Source of the DNA: Schlegelella_A sp038241255
GTDB taxonomy: Bacteria > Pseudomonadota > Gammaproteobacteria > Burkholderiales > Burkholderiaceae_C
DNA length: 30,597 nt
Direction: 5' to 3'
Assembly: GCA_038241255.1 (NCBI GenBank)
Contig: JBBRFW010000044.1
Coordinates: forward strand, 1-30,597
Position 1 is the stretch's first letter. Every line of letters begins with the position of its first letter. The notes below the pieces were generated by a model. It searched no databases and was not told the DNA's origin. It was given only the letters and a program-made list of their open reading frames with translations. Of the stretch, positions 15,031 to 21,931 are shown in pieces. The position numbers were made by a program, and so were the translations under genes.

Positions 15031-15834
15031 ATGGACCTCGAGCTGAGCGGCAAGCGCGTCCTCGTCACCGGGGGCTCGCGCGGCATCGGCACGGCGAGCG
15101 CGCGCGGCCTCGCGCTCGAAGGCGCTGCGGTCGCGATCCTCGCCCGCGATGGTGCCCGGCTCGCGGCCACCGCCGCCGAGCTCGCCAACGAGACCGGCGC
15201 GAAGGTCGTGCCCGTGGTCGCCGACACGAGCGACGAAGCGCAGGTCCGGCGCGCCGTCGCCGAGGCGGTGGCCGCGCTCGGCGGCGCGATCGACATCCTC
15301 GTCAACGCCGCCGCCGAGCCGGGCGGCTATGCCGCGCCGCCGACGCTGGCCGAGATCGACGCCGCGCACCTCCAGCGCGAGATCGACGTCAAGGTGATGG
15401 GCTACCTGCGCTGCGCCCGCGCGGTCGCGACCGCGATGCAGGCGCAGCGCTGGGGCCGCATCGTCAACCTCAGCGGCCTGGCCGCGCGCCAGTCAGGCAA
15501 CACCATCGGCAGCATCCGCAACGTCGCCGTCGCGGCGCTGACCAAGAACCTGGCCGACGAGCTCGGGCCTCACGGCATCAATGTCACGGTCGTCCATCCG
15601 GGGCTCACGCGCACCGAGCGTACCGCCGCGCTGGTGCAGGCGCGCGCGCGCGCTGCCGGCACCAGCGAGACAGAAGTCGAAAGGCAGATGGCCGAGGGCA
15701 ACTCGATCCGTCACCTCGTCGACGCAGCCGAGGTCGCCCACGTCGTCGTCTTCCTCTGCTCGCCGAAGTCGGTCGCGATCAACGGCGACGCCGTCGCCGC
15801 CGGCGGCGGCGTGCCGCGCAGCATCCACTATTGA
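15031..15834 (+). CDS. SDR-family protein lacking the YxxxK catalytic pair
   Basis: 267-aa Rossmann-fold protein. The cofactor motif VTGGSRGIG (residues 12-20), ILARD, ADTSD (about 64-68) and VNAAAEP (about 91-97) are all present, as is a serine in VNLSGLAARQ (148). Aligning the following helix (VAVAALTKNLADELG) with normal SDRs puts Gly160 where the catalytic Tyr belongs and Asn164 where the Lys belongs: the motif reads GSIRN instead of YxxxK. The C-terminal GDAVAAGGGVPRSIHY is SDR-like. It probably binds NAD(P) but is either catalytically dead, uses other residues, or is a regulatory or binding protein. ATG 15031 is 20 nt after the small upstream gene; no strong ribosome-binding site is visible. 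Confidence 0.85.
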   Translation: MDLELSGKRVLVTGGSRGIGTASARGLALEGAAVAILARDGARLAATAAELANETGAKVVPVVADTSDEAQVRRAVAEAVAALGGAIDILVNAAAEPGGYAAPPTLAEIDAAHLQREIDVKVMGYLRCARAVATAMQAQRWGRIVNLSGLAARQSGNTIGSIRNVAVAALTKNLADELGPHGINVTVVHPGLTRTERTAALVQARARAAGTSETEVERQMAEGNSIRHLVDAAEVAHVVVFLCSPKSVAINGDAVAAGGGVPRSIHY

Positions 15835-15904
15835 GCGGCGACGGCGGGCAAGTGCGCCGGGGTACGGGGGCTACGATCCCTCGTCGACACTCCGAGACCC
15901 TGGC

Positions 15905-16489
15905 ATGGACAAGCGTCAATTTCTCATCGCCGGCGCCATCGGCGCTTCCTTCCCATGGCAGGCCGGTGCGGCGGCGCCGGCGGCACGCAAGGGCTCGGGC
16001 CTGCTGACGGTGGCCGGCGCGATCGGGCGCGGCAACCGCGGCGCGATGGACCCGGCGCTCGACCAGCTGATGGTCAAGTACAAGACGAGCTTCGACAAGG
16101 CGCATGAGTTCGACGCCGCGATGCTCGCTGCGCTGCCGGTAGCGACCATCCAGCCGACGCTCGAATACGACGCGAAGCCGCACAGGCTGAGCGGTCCCTT
16201 GCTCAGCGCCGTGATCGCCGCGACCGGCGTCGCCGCGAACGCGCCCGTGACGTTGACCCTGCGTGCGCTCGACGGCTATGCGGTCGGCATGAGCCTGGCC
16301 GACGCGAACCGTTATCGCATGATCGTCGCCACCACGCTCGACGGCGTGCCGATGAGCCTCGGCGGGCTCGGCCCGCTCTGGGCCGTGTACGACGCTGACC
16401 GGCTCCCCGACTTCAAGGACAAGCCGCTCAAGCAACGGTTCGCGCTCTGCCCGTGGGGGCTGTACTTCGTCGAGGTGAAGGCGGTCTGA
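15905..16489 (+). CDS. exported sulfite-oxidase-fold (molybdopterin-binding-like) protein
   Basis: 194 aa with a signal peptide (MDKRQFLIAGAIGASFPWQA ... AGAAAPA); KRQFL resembles a twin-arginine motif with Lys in the first position, so Tat export is possible. The mature part has the small SUOX/oxidoreductase molybdopterin-binding layout: TLEYDAKPHRLSGPLLSAVI, LRALDGYAVGMSLADANRY, VATTLDGVPMS, GPLWAVYD. In true sulfite oxidases a cysteine binds Mo; here the only cysteine (in FALCPWG, near the C-terminus) is not at that place, so enzymatic activity is doubtful. Single-domain relatives are common next to cytochromes or sensor kinases in Proteobacteria. ATG 15905 begins the signal peptide; GCTACGAT at 15870-15877 could be a -10 box. 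Confidence 0.75.
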   Translation: MDKRQFLIAGAIGASFPWQAGAAAPAARKGSGLLTVAGAIGRGNRGAMDPALDQLMVKYKTSFDKAHEFDAAMLAALPVATIQPTLEYDAKPHRLSGPLLSAVIAATGVAANAPVTLTLRALDGYAVGMSLADANRYRMIVATTLDGVPMSLGGLGPLWAVYDADRLPDFKDKPLKQRFALCPWGLYFVEVKAV

Positions 16490-16506
16490 CGGGGTCAGGT
16501 TCGCCA

Positions 16507-16821
16507 ATGGCGCAAGATGCGGCCATGGCCCGTTACAGTATCGTCTCGATCGACAACGCCCGCATCGGCGCGACGAGCACGCGCGCGGATCGCGGCGAGT
16601 TCGAAAGCGGCGATGACGCAATCGCGCACGCGAAGCGCCTCGTCGACGAGGCGCTGCGGCAGCTCGACGCCGCCGGGTCGGCGCAAGAGCTGATGGCGCA
16701 GTACATGCGCCGCGGCAGCGAGGTGCCGATGATCTACGGCGAGCCGCGCCTCGCCTTCCACGCCTACCAGTACGCGCGCGAGCGAGCGAACGCGATGTTC
16801 GCGTTGCCGCCGGCGACCTGA
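16507..16821 (+). CDS. conserved-looking hypothetical protein (104 aa)
   Basis: Unrecognised soluble protein. A beta-like start (ARYSIVSIDNARIGA) is followed by helices (DDAIAHAKRLVDEALRQL, SAQELMAQYMRRG) and an ordered end (EVPMIYGEPRLAFHAYQYAR). The reading frame shows normal codon bias. ATG 16507 is preferred for GGGTCAGG upstream; ATG 16525 (MARYSIV) is equally in frame and possible. Same strand as and 17 nt after the sulfite-oxidase-fold gene, so probably co-transcribed. Confidence 0.65.
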   Translation: MAQDAAMARYSIVSIDNARIGATSTRADRGEFESGDDAIAHAKRLVDEALRQLDAAGSAQELMAQYMRRGSEVPMIYGEPRLAFHAYQYARERANAMFALPPAT

Positions 16822-17345
16822 CGCGCGGCTTCGGGGCAGCTCGCCGCCGCCGGGACCCAGGCGGCCGCTTGTCTCGCAGCGCGAGCCGAGCACGCGGCGG
16901 CTCCGCGACAATCGCGCATGCGTCATCGGACCGGTGCTGCAGGTGGTCGAGACCCTGCCGGTGCGGCCCGGCCGGCTGGTCCCGCTGTATCCGGAGGGGA
17001 CCCCGGGAAAACATCGCAGACCAATCAGGTCAAGAGGCTGAGCGGCCTGCGTAGCCGACATCCGCGACTCGGTCGGCCTGCGCATCGGCAAGGAAGGCAA
17101 GAATCACCCGGGTGATGTGGGAGAGCCTGGCGTTCCGCGCCGGCCTGGCGAGCAGCCGACACTGCTCGCCGCACGAGTCCAAGCCCGAGCTCTTGCGGCG
17201 AGCGGGGGGGCTGTAGGCCGGCGCCTACCGCGACGCGTCGCGCCGAGGGCGGGCGGAGGTGGTCATCGCCGACGGGCGCCCCTTGGCGGCGTCGACATGA
17301 TGCGTGCTCCGGCGCGAGCCGCCATCCGTGTCCAGGAGCCCCGTC
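16822..17345. other. 524-nt gap without a supportable intact gene
   Basis: Short plus-strand stretches with coding-like codon use appear in different frames: one near 16921-17040 reading VIGPVLQVVETLPVRPGRLV, then PLYPEG; one near 17058-17100 reading ADIRDSVGLRIGKEGKNH; one near 17113-17215 reading MWESLAFRAGLASSRHCSPH and ending in a stop; and one to about 17300 reading AEVVIADGRPLAAS. This looks like a decayed gene or genes, but I cannot name the family. The last ~20 nt hold the AGGAG ribosome-binding site of the hemerythrin gene. Confidence 0.4.
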
Positions 17346-17852
17346 ATGACATCGATCGCCAAGTCCCGAGCGCAGAGGAGCCGCGCCGTCCCCGACGCCG
17401 TGCAGCTGCTCACCAACGACCATGTCGAAGTGAGCGCCTTGTTCAAGAAGTACGAGAAGCTCGCGAAGGCGAATGCCGAGGCGTCTGATCGCCAGGCGCA
17501 CGCCGAGCAGATCTGCACGCTGCTGACGGTGCACGCGACGATCGAGGAGGAGATCTTTTATCCGGCCGCGCGGGCCGCCGGCGTCGCCGACGCGCTCATG
17601 GACGAGGCCGACGTCGAGCACGCCGCCGCGAAGGACCTGATCGCGCAAATCCGCGCCATGACGCCGGAAGAGGATCACTACGACGCCAAGGTCAAGGTGC
17701 TCGGCGAGCAGATCGAACACCACGTCGAGGAAGAGCAGGACGCGATGTTCCCCAAGTGCCGCGTCGCCGGCATGGACCTGGTCGCGCTGGGCAAGGCGCT
17801 CGCCGAGCGCAAGGAAGCGCTGATGCAGGAGGCGGGCGAGGAGATCGTCTGA
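17346..17852 (+). CDS. hemerythrin HHE-domain protein
   Basis: 168-aa soluble four-helix-bundle protein with the diiron ligand pattern of HHE hemerythrins: NDHVEV (His26), HATIEEE (His63, Glu67), EHAAAKD (His92) and EHHVEEEQ (His126, Glu130). The segments TIEEEIFYPAAR and VEEEQDAMFPKC are diagnostic. Members bind O2, NO or iron, or protect iron-sulfur clusters. The N-terminal ~15 residues (SIAKSRAQRSRAVPD) are basic and probably disordered. ATG 17346 has AGGAG 8 nt upstream. It converges on the fumarylacetoacetase-family gene, with 10 nt between stops. Confidence 0.9.
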   Translation: MTSIAKSRAQRSRAVPDAVQLLTNDHVEVSALFKKYEKLAKANAEASDRQAHAEQICTLLTVHATIEEEIFYPAARAAGVADALMDEADVEHAAAKDLIAQIRAMTPEEDHYDAKVKVLGEQIEHHVEEEQDAMFPKCRVAGMDLVALGKALAERKEALMQEAGEEIV

Positions 17853-17862
17853 GGCGGGCCCT

Positions 17863-18729
17863 TCAGACGAAACGGTTCTCGATCGTGCCGAGGCCGTCGA
17901 TTTCGATTCGGACGACGTCGCCGGCTTGCAGCCAGCGCGGCGGCACAAGGCCCATGCCGACCCCCGCCGGCGTGCCGGTGGCGATCACGTCGCCCGGGTA
18001 GAGCGTGATCCCTCGCGAAACCGTCTCGATCAGCGCCGGGATGTCGAAGATCATGTTCTCGGTCGGTCCGTCCTGGCGCAGCTCGCCATTGACCCAGCAG
18101 CGCACGCGCGTCGTGGCGCCGTCGAGCTCGTCGGCGGTGACGATCCACGGGCCCATCGGGCAAAAGGTGTCGAACGACTTGCCCATGTCCCACTGCTGGT
18201 GGCGCATCTGCACGTCGCGCGCCGTCACGTCGTTGACGATCGTGTAGCCGAAGACGTGAGCCATCGCCGCGCCTCGCGCGATGTTCTTGCCGCCGAGGCC
18301 GATCACGAGGGCGAGCTCGGCCTCGTAGTCGATCTGCTGCGATACGGCGGCGCCCGGCAGGTGCACTTCGGCGTCTGGGCCGACGACGCACTCTGGCACC
18401 TTGGTGAAAACGATCGGCCATTCGTCGGCCCTGGTGGTGCTTGTCTTAAAGACCGATTGCGCAAGTTCACTGGCGTGCGCGTGGTAGTTGCGGCCGACGC
18501 ACCAGAGGTTGCGGCGCGGCAGTGGCAGCGGCGCCTCGAGGCGCACCGCGTCGATTTGGCGCGTTGGGCCAGTGCGGTCAGGGAGCGTGCCGCCGGCGAC
18601 GAGCCGCTCGATCAGCGGCAGCACGCCGCCTTCGGCATCGGCCGCGCCGAGCGCGAGCTCGTGCAGCGCCTGGCCATCGATGACGCCGACGCGGCGCCGG
18701 CCCTGGTCGTGGAACGTGGCGAGCTTCAT
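17863..18729 (-). CDS. fumarylacetoacetate hydrolase-family protein
   Basis: 288 aa. N-terminal cap about residues 1-70 (MKLATFHDQGRRRVGVIDGQ), then the FAH barrel: NLWCVGRNYHAHASE, the metal-binding YEAELALVIG, HVFGYTIVNDVTARDVQ, GKSFDTFCPMGPWIVTADEL and the C-terminal PGDVIATGTPAGVGMG. Family members cleave C-C bonds (fumarylpyruvate, acylpyruvates, 2-oxohept-3-ene-dioate) or decarboxylate oxaloacetate, using Mg2+; the exact substrate cannot be told. ATG 18729 starts the conserved MKLATF; no good ribosome-binding site is visible and the upstream region is locally AT-rich (AACTAATTTTGAA on the minus strand). Length is normal. Confidence 0.9.
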   Translation of the reverse strand: MKLATFHDQGRRRVGVIDGQALHELALGAADAEGGVLPLIERLVAGGTLPDRTGPTRQIDAVRLEAPLPLPRRNLWCVGRNYHAHASELAQSVFKTSTTRADEWPIVFTKVPECVVGPDAEVHLPGAAVSQQIDYEAELALVIGLGGKNIARGAAMAHVFGYTIVNDVTARDVQMRHQQWDMGKSFDTFCPMGPWIVTADELDGATTRVRCWVNGELRQDGPTENMIFDIPALIETVSRGITLYPGDVIATGTPAGVGMGLVPPRWLQAGDVVRIEIDGLGTIENRFV

Positions 18730-18763
18730 TTCAAAATTAGTTCCGCCCGAGACGGACCGTTAA

Positions 18764-19137
18764 TCAAGGTCGATTCACTCTAGCGATCGAGCCGACGAGC
18801 GTCAACTGTGGTGGCGGTTGCTCGCGCAAGATGCGGTCGAGCGGGGCGTTCAGCGCGGACAGGATCGCCCGGCGACGACGCCGATGGGGCGCATCGCCAC
18901 GAAGAAGCCCGAGTGCGGCATCTTCCCGTAGAACGAGCCGAGGCAATCCGAGAGATAGTTGCCAGCGAAGTTCGAGAGGCACCTCGCGCCCAAGCTCATC
19001 GAAACCATCCGCTTCGGCCCCACCTTGGTGGCGAACGAGAGCCCGACCGGGTTCAGATAGAGCTCACCGACGGTGAACACCGCCGTCGCGATGACCAGTC
19101 AGAGCACGCTCTGCTGGGCCCCGGAGGGCGCGTCGCG
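18764..19137 (-). pseudogene. C-terminal remnant of a POT-family peptide transporter
   Basis: Minus-strand sequence reads AQQSVL, stop, LVIATAVFTVGELYLNPVGL, then SFATKVGPKRMVSMSLGARC, LSNFAGNYLSDCLGSFYGKM, PHSGFFVAMRPIGVVAG. These are the last helices of proton-dependent di/tripeptide transporters (PF00854), whose GELYLSPVGLS and LGNYLSG-type motifs are conserved. There is an in-frame TGA at 19099-19101 and a one-base loss at about 18867-18872, after which another frame gives AILSALNAPLDRILREQ up to a stop at 18764. The N-terminal ~350 residues are absent: the sequence meets the fliR stop about 34 nt further on. Dead gene; its upstream side must have been removed by a deletion or rearrangement that joined it to the end of the flagellar operon. 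Confidence 0.8.
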
Positions 19138-19170
19138 CGAGGCGGCCTCAAGGACAACCGTCCCCGCCCG

Positions 19171-19932
19171 TCACTGGAACTGCGCCAGCATTCTTTCCAG
19201 GGCCATCGTGAATGGCATCTCCATTAGCGGCAGCGTCAGCAGCACGCCGAAGAGGCCGACGCCGAGGGTGATCGGAAAGCCGATCGCGAAGATGTTCATC
19301 TGCTGGGCGACGCGCGAGATGACGCCGAGCACGAGGTTGGTGAAGAGCAGCATGGCGACGAGCGGCAGCGCGATCCACAGACCCAGGCTGAAGATCTCGG
19401 CGCCCCAGCGCTGAGGCTCGACGGCGCGCAGGAACGCGAACGGGTCGGCGGTGACCGGAAATGCGCTGAAGCTCTGCACCACCGCCGCGATCACCAGGAG
19501 GTGGCCGCCGCTGACGATGAAGAGCCAGGCTATCGAGATGCCGAAGAAGCGGCTCACCGCCGTTTCCTCGCCCCCGCTCATCGGGTTGAAGAACGACGCG
19601 AAGTTGAGGCCCATCTGCAGGCCGATCACCTCGCCGGCGAATTCGATCGCTGCGAAAACGACACGCACCGAAAAGCCGAGCGAGGCGCCGACGATCACCT
19701 GCTGGAGAACGGCCGTCATGCCGGTCGCTGAATCGAGCGCGACCGGCGCCATGGCCGGTATCGACGCCTGCGCGCAGAACGCGACGAGAAAGGCGAGGCC
19801 GATGCGCACCCGCATCGGCACCGCGCGCTGGGCGATCACCGGCAGCGTGCTGAAGAGGGCGAGGACGCGCAGGAACGGCCAGAGGATCGGCGTCACCCAG
19901 GCGAGAACGTCCGCCTCGGTGAAGGTCAACAT
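19171..19932 (-). CDS. fliR: flagellar export gate protein FliR
   Basis: 253-aa inner-membrane protein and last gene of the operon. About six hydrophobic segments; conserved features include the start (MLTFTEADVLAWVTPILWPF), FAGEVIGLQMGLNFASFFNP and the SRVAQQMNIFAIGFPITLGV block that is diagnostic of FliR/SctT. FliR forms the FliP5Q4R1 export gate through which rod, hook and filament subunits pass. ATG 19932 is chosen because homologues begin just before the first helix; the frame extends upstream to 20100, but that part lies over an intergenic repeat and fliQ. Ribosome-binding site weak. Confidence 0.95.
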   Translation of the reverse strand: MLTFTEADVLAWVTPILWPFLRVLALFSTLPVIAQRAVPMRVRIGLAFLVAFCAQASIPAMAPVALDSATGMTAVLQQVIVGASLGFSVRVVFAAIEFAGEVIGLQMGLNFASFFNPMSGGEETAVSRFFGISIAWLFIVSGGHLLVIAAVVQSFSAFPVTADPFAFLRAVEPQRWGAEIFSLGLWIALPLVAMLLFTNLVLGVISRVAQQMNIFAIGFPITLGVGLFGVLLTLPLMEMPFTMALERMLAQFQ

Positions 19933-19939
19933 CTGCGCG

Positions 19940-20030
19940 AACGCGCCGGCCGGGCGCCGGGCGGTCCCAAGCCCCGCCGCGCGCCCTCGGGGGGCAGCGA
20001 CCCGCGGGAAGCGCCATCGGGCTGCATCCT
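19940..20030. repeat. GC-rich intergenic repeat, copy 1 (fliQ-fliR gap)
   Basis: The 98-nt fliQ-fliR gap is unusually long for this operon. It contains CCTCGGGGGGCAGCGACC and CGCGGGAAGCG, similar in order to the copy at 22926-23000 (GTGGGGGGCAGCGAACGAAG). Both share the core GGGGGGCAGCGA preceded by a C-rich arm, giving a hairpin-forming element. I associate this type of repeat with Burkholderiales genomes (inference). Confidence 0.5.
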
Positions 20031-20300
20031 CTAGCCGACGACGGTCGGAATCGACTGCAGCGTGCGTTGCAGGAATTCGACCAGCGAGGTCAGCATCCAC
20101 GGCCCAGCGATCGCCAGCACCGCGACCGCGGCGACGATCTTCGGCACGAACGAGAGCGTCGCCTCGTGAATCTGCGTCGCCGCCTGGAAGATGCTGACGA
20201 TCAGGCCGACCGCCAGCACGGTGAGGAGGATCGGCGCCGAGATCATGAGCAGCATGTAGAGGCTCTGCTGGCCGAAGGTGAAGACTTGTTGCGAGTCCAT
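20031..20300 (-). CDS. fliQ: flagellar export gate protein FliQ
   Basis: 89 aa, the usual length. Two transmembrane helices (about residues 15-38 and 52-75) flank the conserved loop QAATQIHEATLSFVPKI. FliQ contributes four subunits to the export gate, around FliP and FliR. The ATG at 20300 lies 2 nt after the fliP stop, so it is translationally coupled; the fliR start is 98 nt further on, beyond a repeat element. Confidence 0.96.
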   Translation of the reverse strand: MDSQQVFTFGQQSLYMLLMISAPILLTVLAVGLIVSIFQAATQIHEATLSFVPKIVAAVAVLAIAGPWMLTSLVEFLQRTLQSIPTVVG

Positions 20301-20302
20301 GG

Positions 20303-21151
20303 TCAGGTGACGAACGAAGCGGCGAGCGAGCCGAGGAGGAGGTTCCAGCCGTCGGCGAGCACGAACAGCATGAGCTTGAACGGCAGCGCGATCAGCACCG
20401 GCGAGAGCATCATCATGCCGAGCGACATCAACACGCTGGCGACGATCATGTCGATGATCAGGAAGGGCAGGAAGACGAGGAAGCCGATCTGGAACGCGCT
20501 CTTCAGCTCGCTCGTCACGAACGCGGGCACGAGCACCTTGAAGGGCACGTCGGCAGTCGCGACCTTCGGGTCGATGCGCGCCAGCTTGGCGAACAGCATC
20601 ACATCGGCCTGGCGCGTCTGCTTCATCATGAAATTGCGCACCGGGCTCTCGCCACGCCTGAGCGCCTCGGCGAAGTCGATCTTGCTCTCGGCGTAGGGCT
20701 GGTACGCGTCGGCGTAGACCTTGTCGATCGTCGGCCCCATGACGAAGAAGGTGAGGAAGAGGCTGAGGCCGATCACGACCTGGTTCGGCGGCGCGGCCTG
20801 CGTGCCGAGCGCCTGCCGCAGCAGGCTAAGCACGATGACGATCCGCGTGAAGCTCGTCATCAGCAGCAGCACAGCGGGCAGGAAGCTGAGCGCGGTGAAG
20901 AAGAGCAGGGTCTGGATCGGCACCGAATAGCTGGTGCTGCCGGCGCTCGAGCCGACAAGGAGCGGCAGGGTAGCGCCGCCCGCCGGCGGCGTCTGCGCGA
21001 CCGCCGGAAAGGCGACGACGAAGAGCGCCACGACGGTCAGCGCGACGAACGCCAGCCAGGCGAAGCGCCTGCGCGAAGCGCCCTTCAGGTGCTCGTCGAG
21101 CGCGGCGTTGCCGCGGCGGTGCTCGGCGATGGCGATGCGCTCAGCGGGCAC
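20303..21151 (-). CDS. fliP: flagellar export gate protein FliP
   Basis: 282 aa. A hydrophobic signal segment at about residues 30-50 ends in FPAVAQ; four membrane helices follow, with MTSFTRIVIVLSLLRQALGT, then PPNQVVIGLSLFLTFFVMGP and FLIIDMIVASVLMSLGMMML, all hallmarks of FliP/SctR. FliP forms the pentameric core of the export gate. The frame starts at GTG 21151, overlapping the end of fliO by 11 nt; it gives a 28-residue hydrophilic N-terminal extension before the signal segment, longer than typical FliP, so translation could begin further in, though no ATG is available. Confidence 0.95.
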   Translation of the reverse strand: MPAERIAIAEHRRGNAALDEHLKGASRRRFAWLAFVALTVVALFVVAFPAVAQTPPAGGATLPLLVGSSAGSTSYSVPIQTLLFFTALSFLPAVLLLMTSFTRIVIVLSLLRQALGTQAAPPNQVVIGLSLFLTFFVMGPTIDKVYADAYQPYAESKIDFAEALRRGESPVRNFMMKQTRQADVMLFAKLARIDPKVATADVPFKVLVPAFVTSELKSAFQIGFLVFLPFLIIDMIVASVLMSLGMMMLSPVLIALPFKLMLFVLADGWNLLLGSLAASFVT

Positions 21152-21497
21152 CGGCGTCTCCGGAACCGGCGCGGCGAAAGTGGCCGAGGATCTGGGCGAA
21201 CGCGGGATGCACGGCGGCCGGACCCGGCGCGGCGGCGAGGTCCTGCGGCGCCATCGTGTGCAGCGTCGTGATCGACGAGGGCGTCACGCCGAGGACGAGC
21301 CAGCGCCGCTCGTGGCCGCTGCCGACCTCGACCGTGACGATGCGCTGCGAGGTCGAGAGCGGCAGCATCGCGACGCTCTTCATAACGCCCGCGCCGGCGC
21401 CGCCGCCGAGCGGCGTGCGCTTGAGCAACCACAGGGTTAGCGGGATCGCGGCGACGATCGCGCAGAACCAGAGGACCGAGCTCAGGCCGCTGGGCAT
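21141..21497 (-). CDS. fliO: flagellar biosynthesis protein FliO
   Basis: 118 aa. One transmembrane helix (about residues 5-25, LSSVLWFCAIVAAIPLTLWL) followed by a small cytoplasmic beta domain with SVAMLPLSTSQRIVTVEVGS and WLVLGVTPSSITTLHTM, matching the FliO/FliZ pattern KSxxLGxxQRVxVVExG. It helps assemble FliP rings. The ATG at 21497 is 2 nt after the fliN stop. The stop overlaps the fliP start. Confidence 0.92.
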   Translation of the reverse strand: MPSGLSSVLWFCAIVAAIPLTLWLLKRTPLGGGAGAGVMKSVAMLPLSTSQRIVTVEVGSGHERRWLVLGVTPSSITTLHTMAPQDLAAAPGPAAVHPAFAQILGHFRRAGSGDAGAR

Positions 21498-21499
21498 GA

Positions 21500-21931
21500 T
21501 CAGCCTCGCGAGAGACGACGCATGCGCTCGCTGGGAGTGACGATATCGGTCAGGCGGATGCCGAACTTCTCGTTGACGACGACGACCTCGCCCTGCGCGA
21601 TCAGGTAGCCGTTGACGAGCACGTCCATCGGCTCGCCGGCCATCGCCTCGAGCTCGACCACCGAGCCTTGCGCGAGCTGCAGAATGTTCTTGATCGGGAT
21701 CCGCGTCCGGCCCAGCTCGACGGTGAGCTGCACCGGGATGTCGAGGATCATGTTGATGTCGTTGCCCGCGGTCGACCCGGTCGTCGGCGCGAAGTTGGCG
21801 AACGCCGCCGGCGCGACCTGGTCGGCCGCCTCGTGCACTTCAGAGGCCATCTCGGCGCGGGCGCCGGCGGCGGCCCACTCGGCGGCGGCGTCATCGGCGG
21901 GGAGCACGCCCGAGGTGTTGTCAGTGGACAT
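21500..21931 (-). CDS. fliN: flagellar motor switch protein FliN
   Basis: 143 aa. The C-terminal SpoA (surface presentation of antigens) domain, about residues 60-140, contains ILDIPVQLTVELGRTRIPIK, GSVVELEAMAGEPMDVLVNG and EKFGIRLTDIVTPSERMRRL, as in FliN/SctQ. The N-terminal ~55 residues are Ala/Glu-rich and probably flexible. FliN forms the lower C-ring and docks FliH during export. ATG 21931 overlaps the fliM end by 11 nt. Confidence 0.96.
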   Translation of the reverse strand: MSTDNTSGVLPADDAAAEWAAAGARAEMASEVHEAADQVAPAAFANFAPTTGSTAGNDINMILDIPVQLTVELGRTRIPIKNILQLAQGSVVELEAMAGEPMDVLVNGYLIAQGEVVVVNEKFGIRLTDIVTPSERMRRLSRG

